30,508 bases of DNA from an uncultured Acidaminococcus sp. (GTDB taxonomy: Bacteria > Bacillota_C > Negativicutes > Acidaminococcales > Acidaminococcaceae): the NCBI GenBank assembly GCA_900314165.1, contig OMUE01000008.1:1-30508 (forward strand). Reading direction: 5' to 3'. The notes below the pieces were generated by a model. The model saw nothing but the letters and a program-made list of their open reading frames with translations, was not told the origin of the DNA and did not search any database. The stretch's first letter is position 1. Each line of letters begins with the position of its first letter. A program made the translations under genes and the position numbers. Positions 9,201-16,707 of the stretch are shown piece after piece.

Positions 9201-9227
9201 GCGCTGTGAAAAAAATTTTCACAGCGC
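9201..9227 (-). terminator. Hairpin between hydrolase and LysR genes
   Basis: GCGCTGTGAAAA (9201-9212) pairs perfectly with TTTTCACAGCGC (9216-9227) around an AAA loop. It lies just past the stop of the exported hydrolase gene (9245), so it probably ends that minus-strand transcript. No long T-run follows the stem on the minus strand, so termination strength is uncertain. Confidence 0.6.
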
Positions 9228-9244
9228 CTTTGTTCATTAAATCT

Positions 9245-10234
9245 TTATTTCTTCTCCGTGGTAGCGGCGGCAATCAGAGCCTTGAAGAACTTCATGCAGG
9301 TGGTCGTATCGCAGAAGTCTTTCGGGTCTTTCTTGTTGATGAGCACTTGTTTCAGGTCGTTTTCCGGATGGAATTGGACGCCTACTTCAAATTTCTTGTT
9401 GGGATTTTCAATGCCTTCTACGATTTCCACACCGTTGTCGATGGTCCGGGCCGTCTGGATCAGGTCCGTGCCGGCGATATCGCCTACAGCCTGATGGTGC
9501 CAGGAAGAAATATTCTTCAGCTCGTCAGCGCCTACGATGTCTCTCAGGTGGGACTTCACCGGCAGGATTTCTACATCGTGACGGGCATAGGTCCGGTTGG
9601 GAGTTCCGGGAGGCATACGGTGCAGGTCCGTGTATTTAGCGCCCTTGGCAGCATAGTAATCCGGAATATCCTGGATGAACGTGGAGCCATGGACGATCCC
9701 CATCATCTGTTCGTTACGGCATACGGCGAACGTAGGAATATTCTTTTCCAGAGCATAGGCCAGCAGGGTGTAGTCGGAAATATCCCGGGCGGCATTGATG
9801 CCTTCGCCGTGGTTCCGTTCGATGTCAGGAACCTTGTACAGGGTAGGGCTGATGTCTTCGCCGCCGGTGCAGAAGATGCCGTCGATATCTTCCATCACAG
9901 TGGCAACGTTCGTATGGTCGAATTTTTTCGCTTTGATGGCTTTGGCTTCCTTCAGTTTCAGCATACCGGAAGGTTCCAGATCCCGTTTATCTACAGAGCC
10001 GTCTTCAGCATATTTCACATCGAAGCTCTTGATCTGGTCCAGTTCTACAGGGATGCCGCCAGCCAGCTCGATGATTCTCTTGAACGCTGCATAGTCCTGG
10101 CTGTTGCTCTTCCAAGAAATCCCGATGACGGGCTTGCCGCCTACCATAGCATGAGCATCATAGGTCATGCCCAGGGACAGGCTTACGGACAATACCGTCA
10201 GGGCCAATACTTTTTCCAATCTCTTGATCATCAT
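9245..10234 (-). CDS. Exported class-I glutamine-amidotransferase-like hydrolase (peptidase C26)
   Basis: This 329-residue protein resembles PuuD-type gamma-glutamyl hydrolases, which cleave gamma-glutamyl amides. Residues 1-29 form a signal peptide ending DAHA before MVGGK, so the enzyme probably acts outside the cytoplasm. The catalytic cysteine is Cys172 in FAVCRNEQ, with His289 and Glu291 in VQFHPE, giving an intact triad. The usual small residue after CR (CRG) is Asn here. TGGEDISP (residues ~123-130) is the family glycine loop. The start at 10234 is chosen because an AAGGAAG site lies 9 nt upstream and a strong promoter overlaps the longer reading frame that would begin at 10312. A role in recycling external gamma-glutamyl or folyl-glutamate compounds is inferred. 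Confidence 0.82.
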   Translation of the reverse strand: MMIKRLEKVLALTVLSVSLSLGMTYDAHAMVGGKPVIGISWKSNSQDYAAFKRIIELAGGIPVELDQIKSFDVKYAEDGSVDKRDLEPSGMLKLKEAKAIKAKKFDHTNVATVMEDIDGIFCTGGEDISPTLYKVPDIERNHGEGINAARDISDYTLLAYALEKNIPTFAVCRNEQMMGIVHGSTFIQDIPDYYAAKGAKYTDLHRMPPGTPNRTYARHDVEILPVKSHLRDIVGADELKNISSWHHQAVGDIAGTDLIQTARTIDNGVEIVEGIENPNKKFEVGVQFHPENDLKQVLINKKDPKDFCDTTTCMKFFKALIAAATTEKK

Positions 10235-10283
10235 GTGCATGCGCTTCCTTTCTGTAGCTAAACTAAAATGTTTACCGCATATA

Positions 10284-10312
10284 ATAGTAATGTGTTTTAA
10301 AGAATGTGTCAA
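10284..10312 (-). promoter_or_regulatory. Strong promoter of the exported hydrolase
   Basis: On the minus strand a perfect TTGACA -35 (10307-10312) is followed after exactly 17 nt by TACTAT (10284-10289). The predicted start is near 10277, about 40 nt before the ATG at 10234. This supports the short start for the gene. Confidence 0.75.
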
Positions 10313-10396
10313 TTTATGGTGATGTATACTGTATTTAATTGCAGAAATGTAAAGATTTTAGCGAAAAGAAAATAGCGGATATCATAAATCCTTTGC

Positions 10397-10414
10397 ATAG
10401 GTTATACTACCTAT
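10397..10414. promoter_or_regulatory. Palindrome around a TATACT box
   Basis: ATAGGT (10397-10402) and ACCTAT (10409-10414) flank TATACT, a possible -10 box for plus-strand transcription toward the decayed MalY-like gene. No good -35 is visible. MITE copy C starts 18 bp downstream and would now lie between this site and the gene. Confidence 0.3.
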
Positions 10415-10432
10415 ATAGTGGGAATTAAGGAC

Positions 10433-10618
10433 TAATATACAAATTCACAATTAACTTTCTGTTTGCACTATCCCGTAGGGGCGCCCCAGAGCGTAGCGTC
10501 GGTGCGCCCGCAAATCATGCCAAATAGTCTGGAAGCAGGTTTGCCGCCGAGGCCTACGGCCTCTCTGGGAAACCCCTACGGAGTTGAAAATGAAAGTTAA
10601 TTATAGTTTTCTATACTA
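10433..10618. mobile_element. MITE-like palindromic element, copy C (186 bp)
   Basis: This third full copy begins TAATATAC and ends CTATACTA. Its core is nearly identical to copy A, sharing GTAGGGGCGCCCCAGAGCGT and most of the stretch through GAGGCCTACGGCCTC. It ends only about 8 bp before the ribosome-binding site of the decayed MalY-like gene. With the sequence before it, it fills the 400-bp gap between the hydrolase and that pseudogene. Confidence 0.8.
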
Positions 10619-10642
10619 AAAACTATAAAGGAGACTCTGTCC

Positions 10643-11744
10643 ATGACAAAAAAATATGACTTTGACAAGATTATCGACCGCAAAGGAACCAGCTGCCTGA
10701 AATATGACTTCGGCATGCAGCGGAAAGGCCGCACGGACCTGCTGCCCATGTGGGTCGCCGACATGGATTTCCAACTGCCGGAAGATATTTTGGCAGATTT
10801 CCATAAACGGATTGACCACGGCATCTTTGGTTACACGGACCTTGATGCGGAATACTATGCCGCTCTGGACCGCTGGTTCAGCGTGCACCATGGTTACCAT
10901 ATCAAGCCAGAATGGGTGACGTTGGGCTGCGGCGTGGTGTACGGTCTGGCTACCGGCGTAAAAGCTTTCACGAATCCCGGCGACGCCATCCTGATCCAGC
11001 AGCCTGTATACTATCCGTTCCGGGAAGTCATTGAAGACAACGGCCGGAAATTCATCAACAACCAGCTGCACTAAGAAGATGGTAAATACACCATCGACTT
11101 TGCTGACTTCGAAAAGAAGATTGTGGAAAACAACGTAAAAGTCTACATGCTGTGCAACCCTCACAATCCGGCAGGCCGCGTGTGGACTGTGGAAGAGCTG
11201 ACCCGCCTGTGCGACATCTGCATGAAGCACGACGTCATCATCATGGACGATGAAATCCACTGCGACTTCGTATACGAAGGCTATCATTTCACCAGCCTGC
11301 TGTGTCTGGATGAAAAATACCGGAAAAACATCGTGGTGTACAATTCTCCCAGCGAGACCTTCAACGTAGCCGGCCTGCAGCCTACCAACATCCTCATCCC
11401 GAATCCGGAGCTGCGCAAACGGTACCGGAAGGCCAATGCGGCCGCTGGCTACAGCCAGGGCGCTATCATGGCCCAGATCGCTGTGAAGAGCTGCTATACG
11501 AAGGGCGACGAATGGGTGAAGGAACTGGTGGAATACATCGCCGGCAATATCGCCTACGTAAAAGAGTTTGTGAAGAACCAACTGCCCAAGGCGGTCATGG
11601 CAGAAACTCAGGGCACGTACCTGGTGTGGATTGACTTCTCCGGCTACGGCTCAATTCGAACGGTTCAACATGGCCTGCCCGAGAGCTACGGTGGTGGAAG
11701 CCTTTGGCCAACTGAAAGCTGCCATGGACGCTCATACGAAATAA
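10643..11744 (+). pseudogene. Decayed MalY/PatB-type aminotransferase gene
   Basis: The sequence encodes a fold-type I PLP protein closely similar to the intact gene at 18144-19343. It has an AAAGGAGA ribosome-binding site and an ATG at 10643. Three lesions are visible. An in-frame TAA at 11072-11074 interrupts the chain after residue 143, and homology resumes immediately in the same frame. At codon 238 (11354) the SKTFN motif reads SETFN, so the PLP-binding lysine is replaced by Glu. At about 11650 an apparent ~86-bp deletion with a frameshift joins WIDFSGYG to the C-terminal FERFNMACP segment, whose own frame ends at TAA 11742. The gene is non-functional as a C-S lyase. MITE copy C sits directly upstream. 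Confidence 0.9.
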
Positions 11745-11851
11745 GAGTGTTGTGTGAAGTTGTAGCCATGGGCGGTATCCCTGCCGGCGGCTATGTAGTG
11801 CAGGTCGATTTGACCGTGCAGCGCACTCCTCTTCGCTTTTCACTCTATTTA

Positions 11852-12847
11852 TCACGTGCTTTCCCGTTCGATGAGCTTGGACTCGTAGACTACGTGCTGG
11901 ACGGGCATGGCTCCCTTATCCTTTTCCTCAATCTGTTCCAGGACAATCTGGGCTGCTTTGCGGCCGATTTCTTTAGCCGGAATCTCCATGGTGGTCATGG
12001 TGGTTTCCAGCATGCCGCCCAGTTCGTGGCCCGTCATGCTGATGACCCGTACGTCCCTGGGAATCTGCCTTTTGTTTTCTTTTAATGCACGGATGGCACC
12101 GATGCCCTGGGCGTCCGTAGCGGCGATAATAGCGTCCAGTTCCGGATTTGCCTTCAGCATGGTTTGGGCAGAATTATAGCCATAGCTCAGGGAACTGGGG
12201 ATACCCGTAGTATCCGATACGATTTCCGGAAGTCCTAATTCCTCAATGGCTTTTTTGTAGCCTTCATACCGGAATTTGTAAGGGGATAGCTTGAAGGATC
12301 CGCTGATCAGGCCGATATGGCGGCAGCCCTTCTTATACAGGAAGTACACGGTGTCATACCCGTTCTTCTCATAGTCCACAGTGACGCTGCTGAGGGTATC
12401 GTCCTGGATCCGGATGATCTGGGTCACGGCGATGCCGGAGGCCTGGATGTCCCGGACCAGCTTCTTGTTTTTTCCGGTACCGGCCAGGATGATCCCATCC
12501 ACTAACCCATTGCGCAGACGGCTCAGGCCGTCTTTTTCTATTTTCGCGTCTTCTTCTGTGCTGCACAGCAGCGTAGCGTAGCCCTGTTCCCGGGCCGTCT
12601 CTTCTATAGCCTGGGCTACGGCCGAGAATACGCTCAGGTGCAGGCGGGGCACGATAACGCCGATGGTCCGCCTTTTCCCTTGGCGCAGGCCCTTGGCCAA
12701 CAGGTTTGGCCGGTAGCTGAGCTTTTCCACGGCTTCCAGGATCCGTGCCTTTGTTTCCGCATTGACGCCAGGGTTGTTGTTCAAGGCTCTGCTGACGGTG
12801 CTGACGTCCACGCAGGCCAGCTTGGCCACATCTTTCAGTGTAGGCAT
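11852..12847 (-). CDS. LacI/GalR-family transcriptional repressor
   Basis: This 331-residue regulator has a LacI helix-turn-helix at residues ~3-23 (LKDVAKLACVDVSTVSRALN), the hinge LSYRPNLLAKGLR, and a sugar-binding-like effector domain beginning RTIGVIVPRL. It is divergent from the DapA-family aldolase at 13154. The 306-bp gap holds a promoter in each direction. Each is followed by a GCAAACG-type site, so repression of the aldolase and of itself is likely. The effector is probably a sugar acid or 2-oxo acid related to the aldolase substrate, but this is inference. Its 3' end lies about 110 bp from the end of the MalY-like pseudogene. Confidence 0.9.
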   Translation of the reverse strand: MPTLKDVAKLACVDVSTVSRALNNNPGVNAETKARILEAVEKLSYRPNLLAKGLRQGKRRTIGVIVPRLHLSVFSAVAQAIEETAREQGYATLLCSTEEDAKIEKDGLSRLRNGLVDGIILAGTGKNKKLVRDIQASGIAVTQIIRIQDDTLSSVTVDYEKNGYDTVYFLYKKGCRHIGLISGSFKLSPYKFRYEGYKKAIEELGLPEIVSDTTGIPSSLSYGYNSAQTMLKANPELDAIIAATDAQGIGAIRALKENKRQIPRDVRVISMTGHELGGMLETTMTTMEIPAKEIGRKAAQIVLEQIEEKDKGAMPVQHVVYESKLIEREST

Positions 12848-12896
12848 GATAGTTCTCCTTTATTGGGAAAAATTGCAAGGAAAATTGCAATATATA

Positions 12897-12908
12897 GAAA
12901 ACGTTTGC
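12897..12908 (-). promoter_or_regulatory. LacI-type operator near lacI-like start
   Basis: Read on the minus strand, this site is GCAAACGTTTTC, matching the GCAAACGATTGC site at 13075-13086 at ten of twelve positions. It lies a few bases downstream of the predicted start of the repressor transcript, which fits autorepression. Confidence 0.6.
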
Positions 12909-12917
12909 GACAACTTA

Positions 12918-12946
12918 CTTATACCATAAATTTAGCAAAAATACAA
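12918..12946 (-). promoter_or_regulatory. Promoter of LacI-type repressor
   Basis: On the minus strand TTGTAT (12941-12946) and TATAAG (12918-12923) are 17 nt apart, placing the start near 12911 ahead of the repressor gene. Confidence 0.55.
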
Positions 12947-12958
12947 TATACAATCTTG

Positions 12959-12993
12959 AAATACCGCATAAATACTGAGATTATGCGGTATTT
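12959..12993 (+). terminator. Hairpin with T-run between divergent promoters
   Basis: AAATACCGCATAA (12959-12971) pairs perfectly with TTATGCGGTATTT (12981-12993) across 9 nt, and a short T-run ends the stem. It lies between the two divergent promoters, so it may insulate them or stop antisense readthrough. A binding-site role is also possible. Confidence 0.5.
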
Positions 12994-13029
12994 TGCCTGC
13001 GCAAAAAATTGCGGAAACAGCCAAAAACG

Positions 13030-13059
13030 TTGACGAATACAGGATACATGTGGTATAAA
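13030..13059 (+). promoter_or_regulatory. Promoter of DapA-family aldolase gene
   Basis: TTGACG (13030-13035) and TATAAA (13054-13059) are 18 nt apart, giving a predicted start near 13066. The leader then runs to the AAGGAGG site at 13138-13144. Confidence 0.7.
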
Positions 13060-13074
13060 TAAATCATCAAGAAC

Positions 13075-13086
13075 GCAAACGATTGC
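13075..13086 (+). promoter_or_regulatory. LacI-type operator downstream of aldolase promoter
   Basis: GCAAACGATTGC has the symmetric GCAA/TTGC ends and central CG typical of LacI/GalR operators. It lies about 10-20 bp downstream of the predicted start, a blocking position. It matches the site beside the repressor gene. Confidence 0.65.
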
Positions 13087-13153
13087 AAAAGAAAAACGCA
13101 ATCCAAAAACCTGGTAAAAACCGCAACGGTTAATTTTAAGGAGGCTATTTAAA

Positions 13154-14128
13154 ATGGCAAAGCAAGTTACTTTCAAGACGATTTTCCCGGCAGTATCTGT
13201 TCCTCTGAATGCTGACTACAGCATCAACGAACCGGAATTCAGAAAATATCTGCGCTGGATCAAATCCTTCTACAATCAGGGCATGAAAGGCCTGGTCTGC
13301 AACGGCCATACCGGTGAAATCACCCTGCTGAGCCGCGAAGAACGGAAACGCGTTACGGAAATCTGCGTAGAAGAATGCGGCGACATCATGACCATCGTGT
13401 CCGGTGTGAACTGCGAAAGCACCCAGGGCAGCATCGAAATGGCTAAGGACGCCAAGGAAGCCGGCGCTGACGGTATCCTGCTGATGCCTCCTCATATGTG
13501 GCTGCGTTTCGGCATGCACAAGGACGCTCCCTTCGAATTCATCAAAGACGTAGCCGAAGGCGCTGACATCGATATCGTCATCCACCTGTATCCTGCTACC
13601 AGCAAGGCTTTCTATCCTGTAGAAACCCTGATCAAGATGTGCAAAGAAATCCCTCATGTAAAGGCCATCAAGATGGGTACCCGTGTAACGGCTATCTATG
13701 AACACGATGTCCGCGAACTGCGCAAGGCCTGCCCGGATGTTTCCCTGATCACCTGCCACGATGAAACCCTGTGCGTAACCTGGTTCCCCGGCATGGATGG
13801 TGCCCTGATCGGTTTTGCCGGCTGCGTGCCTGAACTGATTCTGCCGGCTTGGGATGTATTCTCTCATCCTGACAAACACACCCTGAAGGAAGCTCAGGAT
13901 TGGTCCAACCGGATTTATCACATCTCCCAGGCTATCTACGGCGGCGGCCAGCCTTCCGGCGAAGCTCATGCCCGGTTGAAGGAAGCTCTGTATCAACGCG
14001 GCGTATTAAGCTCTGCCCTGATGCGCAAACCTGTCCTGCCTCTGAGCCAGGAAGAAAAAGACTGGGTGGCTGAAGGCCTGAAGAAGAGTGCTCTGCCGAA
14101 AGTGGACATGACCCAATTCGAAAAATAA
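13154..14128 (+). CDS. DapA-family class I aldolase/lyase
   Basis: This 324-residue TIM-barrel protein belongs to the dihydrodipicolinate synthase/N-acetylneuraminate lyase family, which forms or cleaves bonds next to a 2-oxo acid through a lysine Schiff base. Lys173 in AIKMG is the Schiff-base lysine and Tyr146 in HLYPA the partner tyrosine. The family G-S/T-T-G-E motif reads GHTGE at residues 51-55, with His in place of the first Ser/Thr, so true DapA activity is unlikely. AAGGAGG lies 9 nt before the ATG. It is controlled by the divergent LacI-type repressor and followed by a terminator and a transporter gene, suggesting catabolism of an imported acid. The substrate is unknown. Confidence 0.85.
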   Translation: MAKQVTFKTIFPAVSVPLNADYSINEPEFRKYLRWIKSFYNQGMKGLVCNGHTGEITLLSREERKRVTEICVEECGDIMTIVSGVNCESTQGSIEMAKDAKEAGADGILLMPPHMWLRFGMHKDAPFEFIKDVAEGADIDIVIHLYPATSKAFYPVETLIKMCKEIPHVKAIKMGTRVTAIYEHDVRELRKACPDVSLITCHDETLCVTWFPGMDGALIGFAGCVPELILPAWDVFSHPDKHTLKEAQDWSNRIYHISQAIYGGGQPSGEAHARLKEALYQRGVLSSALMRKPVLPLSQEEKDWVAEGLKKSALPKVDMTQFEK

Positions 14129-14170
14129 TCTATAACGAACCCTCCTAAAGATCTTACACATACAATGAAC

Positions 14171-14210
14171 ATACCCCACAATGAAAGGCGCCTCATTGTG
14201 GGGTATTTTT
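14171..14210 (+). terminator. Terminator between aldolase and transporter
   Basis: ATACCCCACAATGA (14171-14184) pairs perfectly with TCATTGTGGGGTAT (14193-14206), followed by a T-run. The next gene's ribosome-binding site starts immediately after, so transporter expression from the aldolase promoter would depend on readthrough. Confidence 0.85.
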
Positions 14211-14227
14211 AAAAGGACTGAAACAAA

Positions 14228-15466
14228 ATGACGAATCCTCAATTAGGTTTTGACCCTGCACAAATTAAAAAACTGACATTCCTGGAATTGTTGAAGCGGA
14301 TCGGGCCCGGTATCATCCTGACAGGTGTGGTCATCGGGCCGGGCGCCATTACCACAGCTGCAATGCTGGGTTCTAACTACGGCTACCATATGCTGTGGCT
14401 GTTCATCCCTATCTTTATCATGGGCATTACGTTCATGCTCACGTCCTACCGCATCAGCATGCTGACGGGCATGCCCATCATCCACGCCATCCGCCATTAT
14501 TATGGGCAGGGTGCAGCGGCTTTTGTCGGTATCTGTCTTTTCTTCTCCTGCCTGTTCTTTACGTTCGGCAATATTTCCGGCAGCGGTGCCGGTATGAATC
14601 TGCTCTTTGGTATCAACTGGAAGCTGGGTGCCCTGATTATGATCGCTATCCTGCTTTACATGTATTTTTCTAAGAACACGTATTCCAAGGTGGAAAAAGG
14701 CATCCTGCTCTGTATCCTGGCCATGATCCTGGCCTTCTATGCAACACTGGCAGCTTCCGGCGGCCCGGATCCTGCACAGCTGGCTTCCGGTTTATTCCAT
14801 TGGCAGTTCCCGCAGGGCAGTGTACTGGGCTCCCTGGCTTTCATCAGTACCCACGCAGCCATTACGGCCGGCGTGTACGGTACGTACCTGGGAGCAGAAA
14901 AGAAATGGAAGAAGGAGGACATGTTTAACGGGACTATGCTGGCGGATGCCATTGCCCACGTCATCACGGTCATCCTGATTTCCGGTTCCATCGTGCTGCA
15001 TCCCCAGGGCCTGCGCATCAAGGCCCCTGTCCAATTGGCCCAGATGCTGGTGCCGTTCCTGGGCGACAAGGCCCGCTTCGTTATGGGTGCCGCTCTGCTG
15101 GGGGCTGCGTTCTCCAGCTTGTTGGGTAATACCCAGAGAGGCGTGGTCTTGCTGAACGCCGGCATGGACTGGGACGTGAGCCTGGAATCCAGGCGGGTGC
15201 GTTGGACCTGCGTGGCCTGCATCATCTTCGGCGTGGCCGTGTGCTTCGCATACAGTGGTTCACCTACCCAGCTCATCTTCCTGGCGAACCTGGCAACGTC
15301 CATCGGGACGCCTACGGCCGGTTTCTTCGTTACCCGGATGATCTGGCGGGACGATGTAAATCAGGGCCTGAAGCCGCCCAGACTGCTGCAGATCAGCATG
15401 ACGGTGTGCTACATCTTCGCCCTGTTCATGACAGTCTATGCCATGGCAGGCAAGCTGATGAAGTGA
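14228..15466 (+). CDS. Nramp-like transporter lacking canonical metal-site motifs
   Basis: This 412-residue membrane protein has about eleven hydrophobic segments in an Nramp (LeuT-fold) arrangement, opening with RIGPGIILTGVVIGPGAITT. In true Mn2+/Fe2+ Nramps the first helix carries DPGN; here the position reads GPGA. The sixth-helix MPH motif is also absent, the corresponding stretch being ISTHAAITAGVYG. The usual metal ligands are therefore missing, and transport of Mn2+ or Fe2+ should not be assumed. Related divergent Nramps are known to carry other cations. The location behind a DapA-family aldolase under LacI control suggests an organic substrate or a co-factor ion. The start has an AAAAGGA site, and a terminator precedes it. 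Confidence 0.75.
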   Translation: MTNPQLGFDPAQIKKLTFLELLKRIGPGIILTGVVIGPGAITTAAMLGSNYGYHMLWLFIPIFIMGITFMLTSYRISMLTGMPIIHAIRHYYGQGAAAFVGICLFFSCLFFTFGNISGSGAGMNLLFGINWKLGALIMIAILLYMYFSKNTYSKVEKGILLCILAMILAFYATLAASGGPDPAQLASGLFHWQFPQGSVLGSLAFISTHAAITAGVYGTYLGAEKKWKKEDMFNGTMLADAIAHVITVILISGSIVLHPQGLRIKAPVQLAQMLVPFLGDKARFVMGAALLGAAFSSLLGNTQRGVVLLNAGMDWDVSLESRRVRWTCVACIIFGVAVCFAYSGSPTQLIFLANLATSIGTPTAGFFVTRMIWRDDVNQGLKPPRLLQISMTVCYIFALFMTVYAMAGKLMK

Positions 15467-15472
15467 ATAGTA

Positions 15473-15502
15473 AAAAAACGGCTACTTCGGCAGCCGTTTT
15501 TT
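15473..15502. terminator. Bidirectional terminator between convergent genes
   Basis: AAAAAACGGCT (15473-15483) pairs with AGCCGTTTTTT (15492-15502) across ACTTCGGC. It has an A-run on one side and a T-run on the other, so it can serve both the transporter gene and the opposing LysR gene. Confidence 0.85.
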
Positions 15503-15520
15503 CTTTAGGGAAGAAGTCCG

Positions 15521-16468
15521 TCAGCTCGCATGAACGAATTCCGACCTTCTAATATCTTCTTTTAATTTTTGAATATACCATTTCAGTTCCTTCTCGAACT
15601 GTTCCATCACGTTTTGGACCAGGGGATTGGGTTGGACGTGTGTCAGCATGTAGCAGGTCCGCTTTGGGGACGGTACGGCCAGCTCCAGCATGCGCAGGTT
15701 GTATCTTTTGGCATAGGCTCTGGCAGAAGTCCGTGGCATCAGGGTCCAGTACTCTCCTTCTGTAAGGAAATAGGAGATGATGGAGATCAGGTTGACTCGC
15801 AACAGGGGCTCTTTGTCGTAGGAAAACCACTTATTGTGCCATAAATTGAATTCTTCGCCCCAGCCCACGTTCCGGTTCGTCCGGGAGCCGATCAGCAGCT
15901 CCCTTTCAGGATCCAGATTGTCAGGATGGATGTACGGGCCTTGCAGAGGAGAATCCTGTGGTACGATGACTACGATATCGTCCTCATAAATGGGTTCGGA
16001 GATTACATCCGTGTATTTCACATCATACAGGGCAAAGCCGATATCCACGGCTTTGTGGCTGACCAACGCATAGATCATGTCCGAAGGGTATAATTGGAGA
16101 TCCAACCGGAGCGGGGGAGTACCGTATAGTAACTTCCTGTATAGAGGCACAAAGTTATTGTCCAGGTAGCTGTCTGCGGTAGCAATGGTCAGGGGAATAT
16201 TGCTGCCGCCAGCGGCATGCAGCTGCTCGCACTCCTGATACAGCTCCAGCATCTTGCCGGCGGTCCGGTAAAAGTTCAGGCCCTCTTCTGTGAGGGCTAT
16301 TTTTTTAATGCCTTTTTTGCGGCGGATGAGCTCGGCGTGAAATTCTTCTTCCAGATGTTTCAACCGGGCACCAACGGTGGACGGGGACATGTACAGGGCA
16401 TCTGCTGCTTTAAGGATACTTTCTTCTTTGACGATGGCCATAAAGACCTGCAGGTCTTCTTTATCCAT
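15521..16468 (-). CDS. LysR-family transcriptional regulator
   Basis: This 315-residue LysR-type protein has an N-terminal winged helix-turn-helix (residues ~1-62, including ADALYMSPSTVGARLKHLEE) and an effector-binding domain. The ATG at 16468 is preferred over one 12 codons upstream because AAGGAG lies 6 nt before it. It is divergent from the NhaC-led operon. The 239-bp gap holds a perfect 11-bp inverted repeat at 16565-16593, the likely binding site. It is the probable regulator of the antiporter, C-S lyase, glutaredoxin-like and exporter genes. Confidence 0.88.
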   Translation of the reverse strand: MDKEDLQVFMAIVKEESILKAADALYMSPSTVGARLKHLEEEFHAELIRRKKGIKKIALTEEGLNFYRTAGKMLELYQECEQLHAAGGSNIPLTIATADSYLDNNFVPLYRKLLYGTPPLRLDLQLYPSDMIYALVSHKAVDIGFALYDVKYTDVISEPIYEDDIVVIVPQDSPLQGPYIHPDNLDPERELLIGSRTNRNVGWGEEFNLWHNKWFSYDKEPLLRVNLISIISYFLTEGEYWTLMPRTSARAYAKRYNLRMLELAVPSPKRTCYMLTHVQPNPLVQNVMEQFEKELKWYIQKLKEDIRRSEFVHAS

Positions 16469-16564
16469 ATGGGACTCCTTTTTCCGGGTAATAGCGAAGA
16501 GCAAAGAGTGAAGAGGGACACTAACTCTTTGCAGCTGTTTTCTTTAGTATACCAAAAACTAAAA

Positions 16565-16593
16565 TTTAAATCACAGATATTTTGTGATTTAAA
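16565..16593. promoter_or_regulatory. LysR-type operator upstream of NhaC operon
   Basis: TTTAAATCACA (16565-16575) and TGTGATTTAAA (16583-16593) form a perfect inverted repeat with a 7-nt spacer. A TATGAT -10 candidate lies at 16632-16637, predicting a start near 16644, so the palindrome centre is at about -65. That is the usual activator position for LysR proteins. The -35 is poor, as is common for activated promoters. Confidence 0.7.
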
Positions 16594-16707
16594 CGCAAAA
16601 TATACTGCTATTTTTGATATATGAGATGTGCTATGATTACACCATCAAAAGTTGTTAGAAAATGCGGAAAGCTTGAAAACGGGAAAATGAATTTAGGGGG
16701 ATGTAGA

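Noticed and set aside
9206..10261. A 351-codon plus-strand open frame opposite the exported hydrolase
   Set aside because: The minus strand has a promoter, ribosome-binding site, signal peptide and catalytic triad; the plus frame has none of these.
10234..10312. Longer N-terminus for the exported hydrolase starting at 10312
   Set aside because: A TTGACA-N17-TACTAT promoter lies within this stretch and the signal peptide begins only at the later methionines, so the transcript starts inside the extension.
6461..10618. Reading the repeated elements as a CRISPR array
   Set aside because: The copies are ~186 bp, lie kilobases apart around genes, have terminal inverted repeats and lack regular short spacers.
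11123..12085. A 320-codon plus-strand open frame downstream of the first MalY-like piece
   Set aside because: Its first ~180 codons are the continuation of the decayed MalY-like gene. The remainder runs out of frame past the true C-terminal segment and into the opposite strand of the LacI-type gene.
13154..14128. Calling the first DapA-family protein dihydrodipicolinate synthase (DapA)
   Set aside because: The key Ser/Thr position is His (GHTGE), the protein is longer than DapA, and it is controlled by a LacI-type repressor next to a transporter, which points to catabolism.
14228..15466. Calling the transporter a Mn2+/Fe2+ MntH
   Set aside because: Both the DPGN and MPH metal-site motifs are absent.
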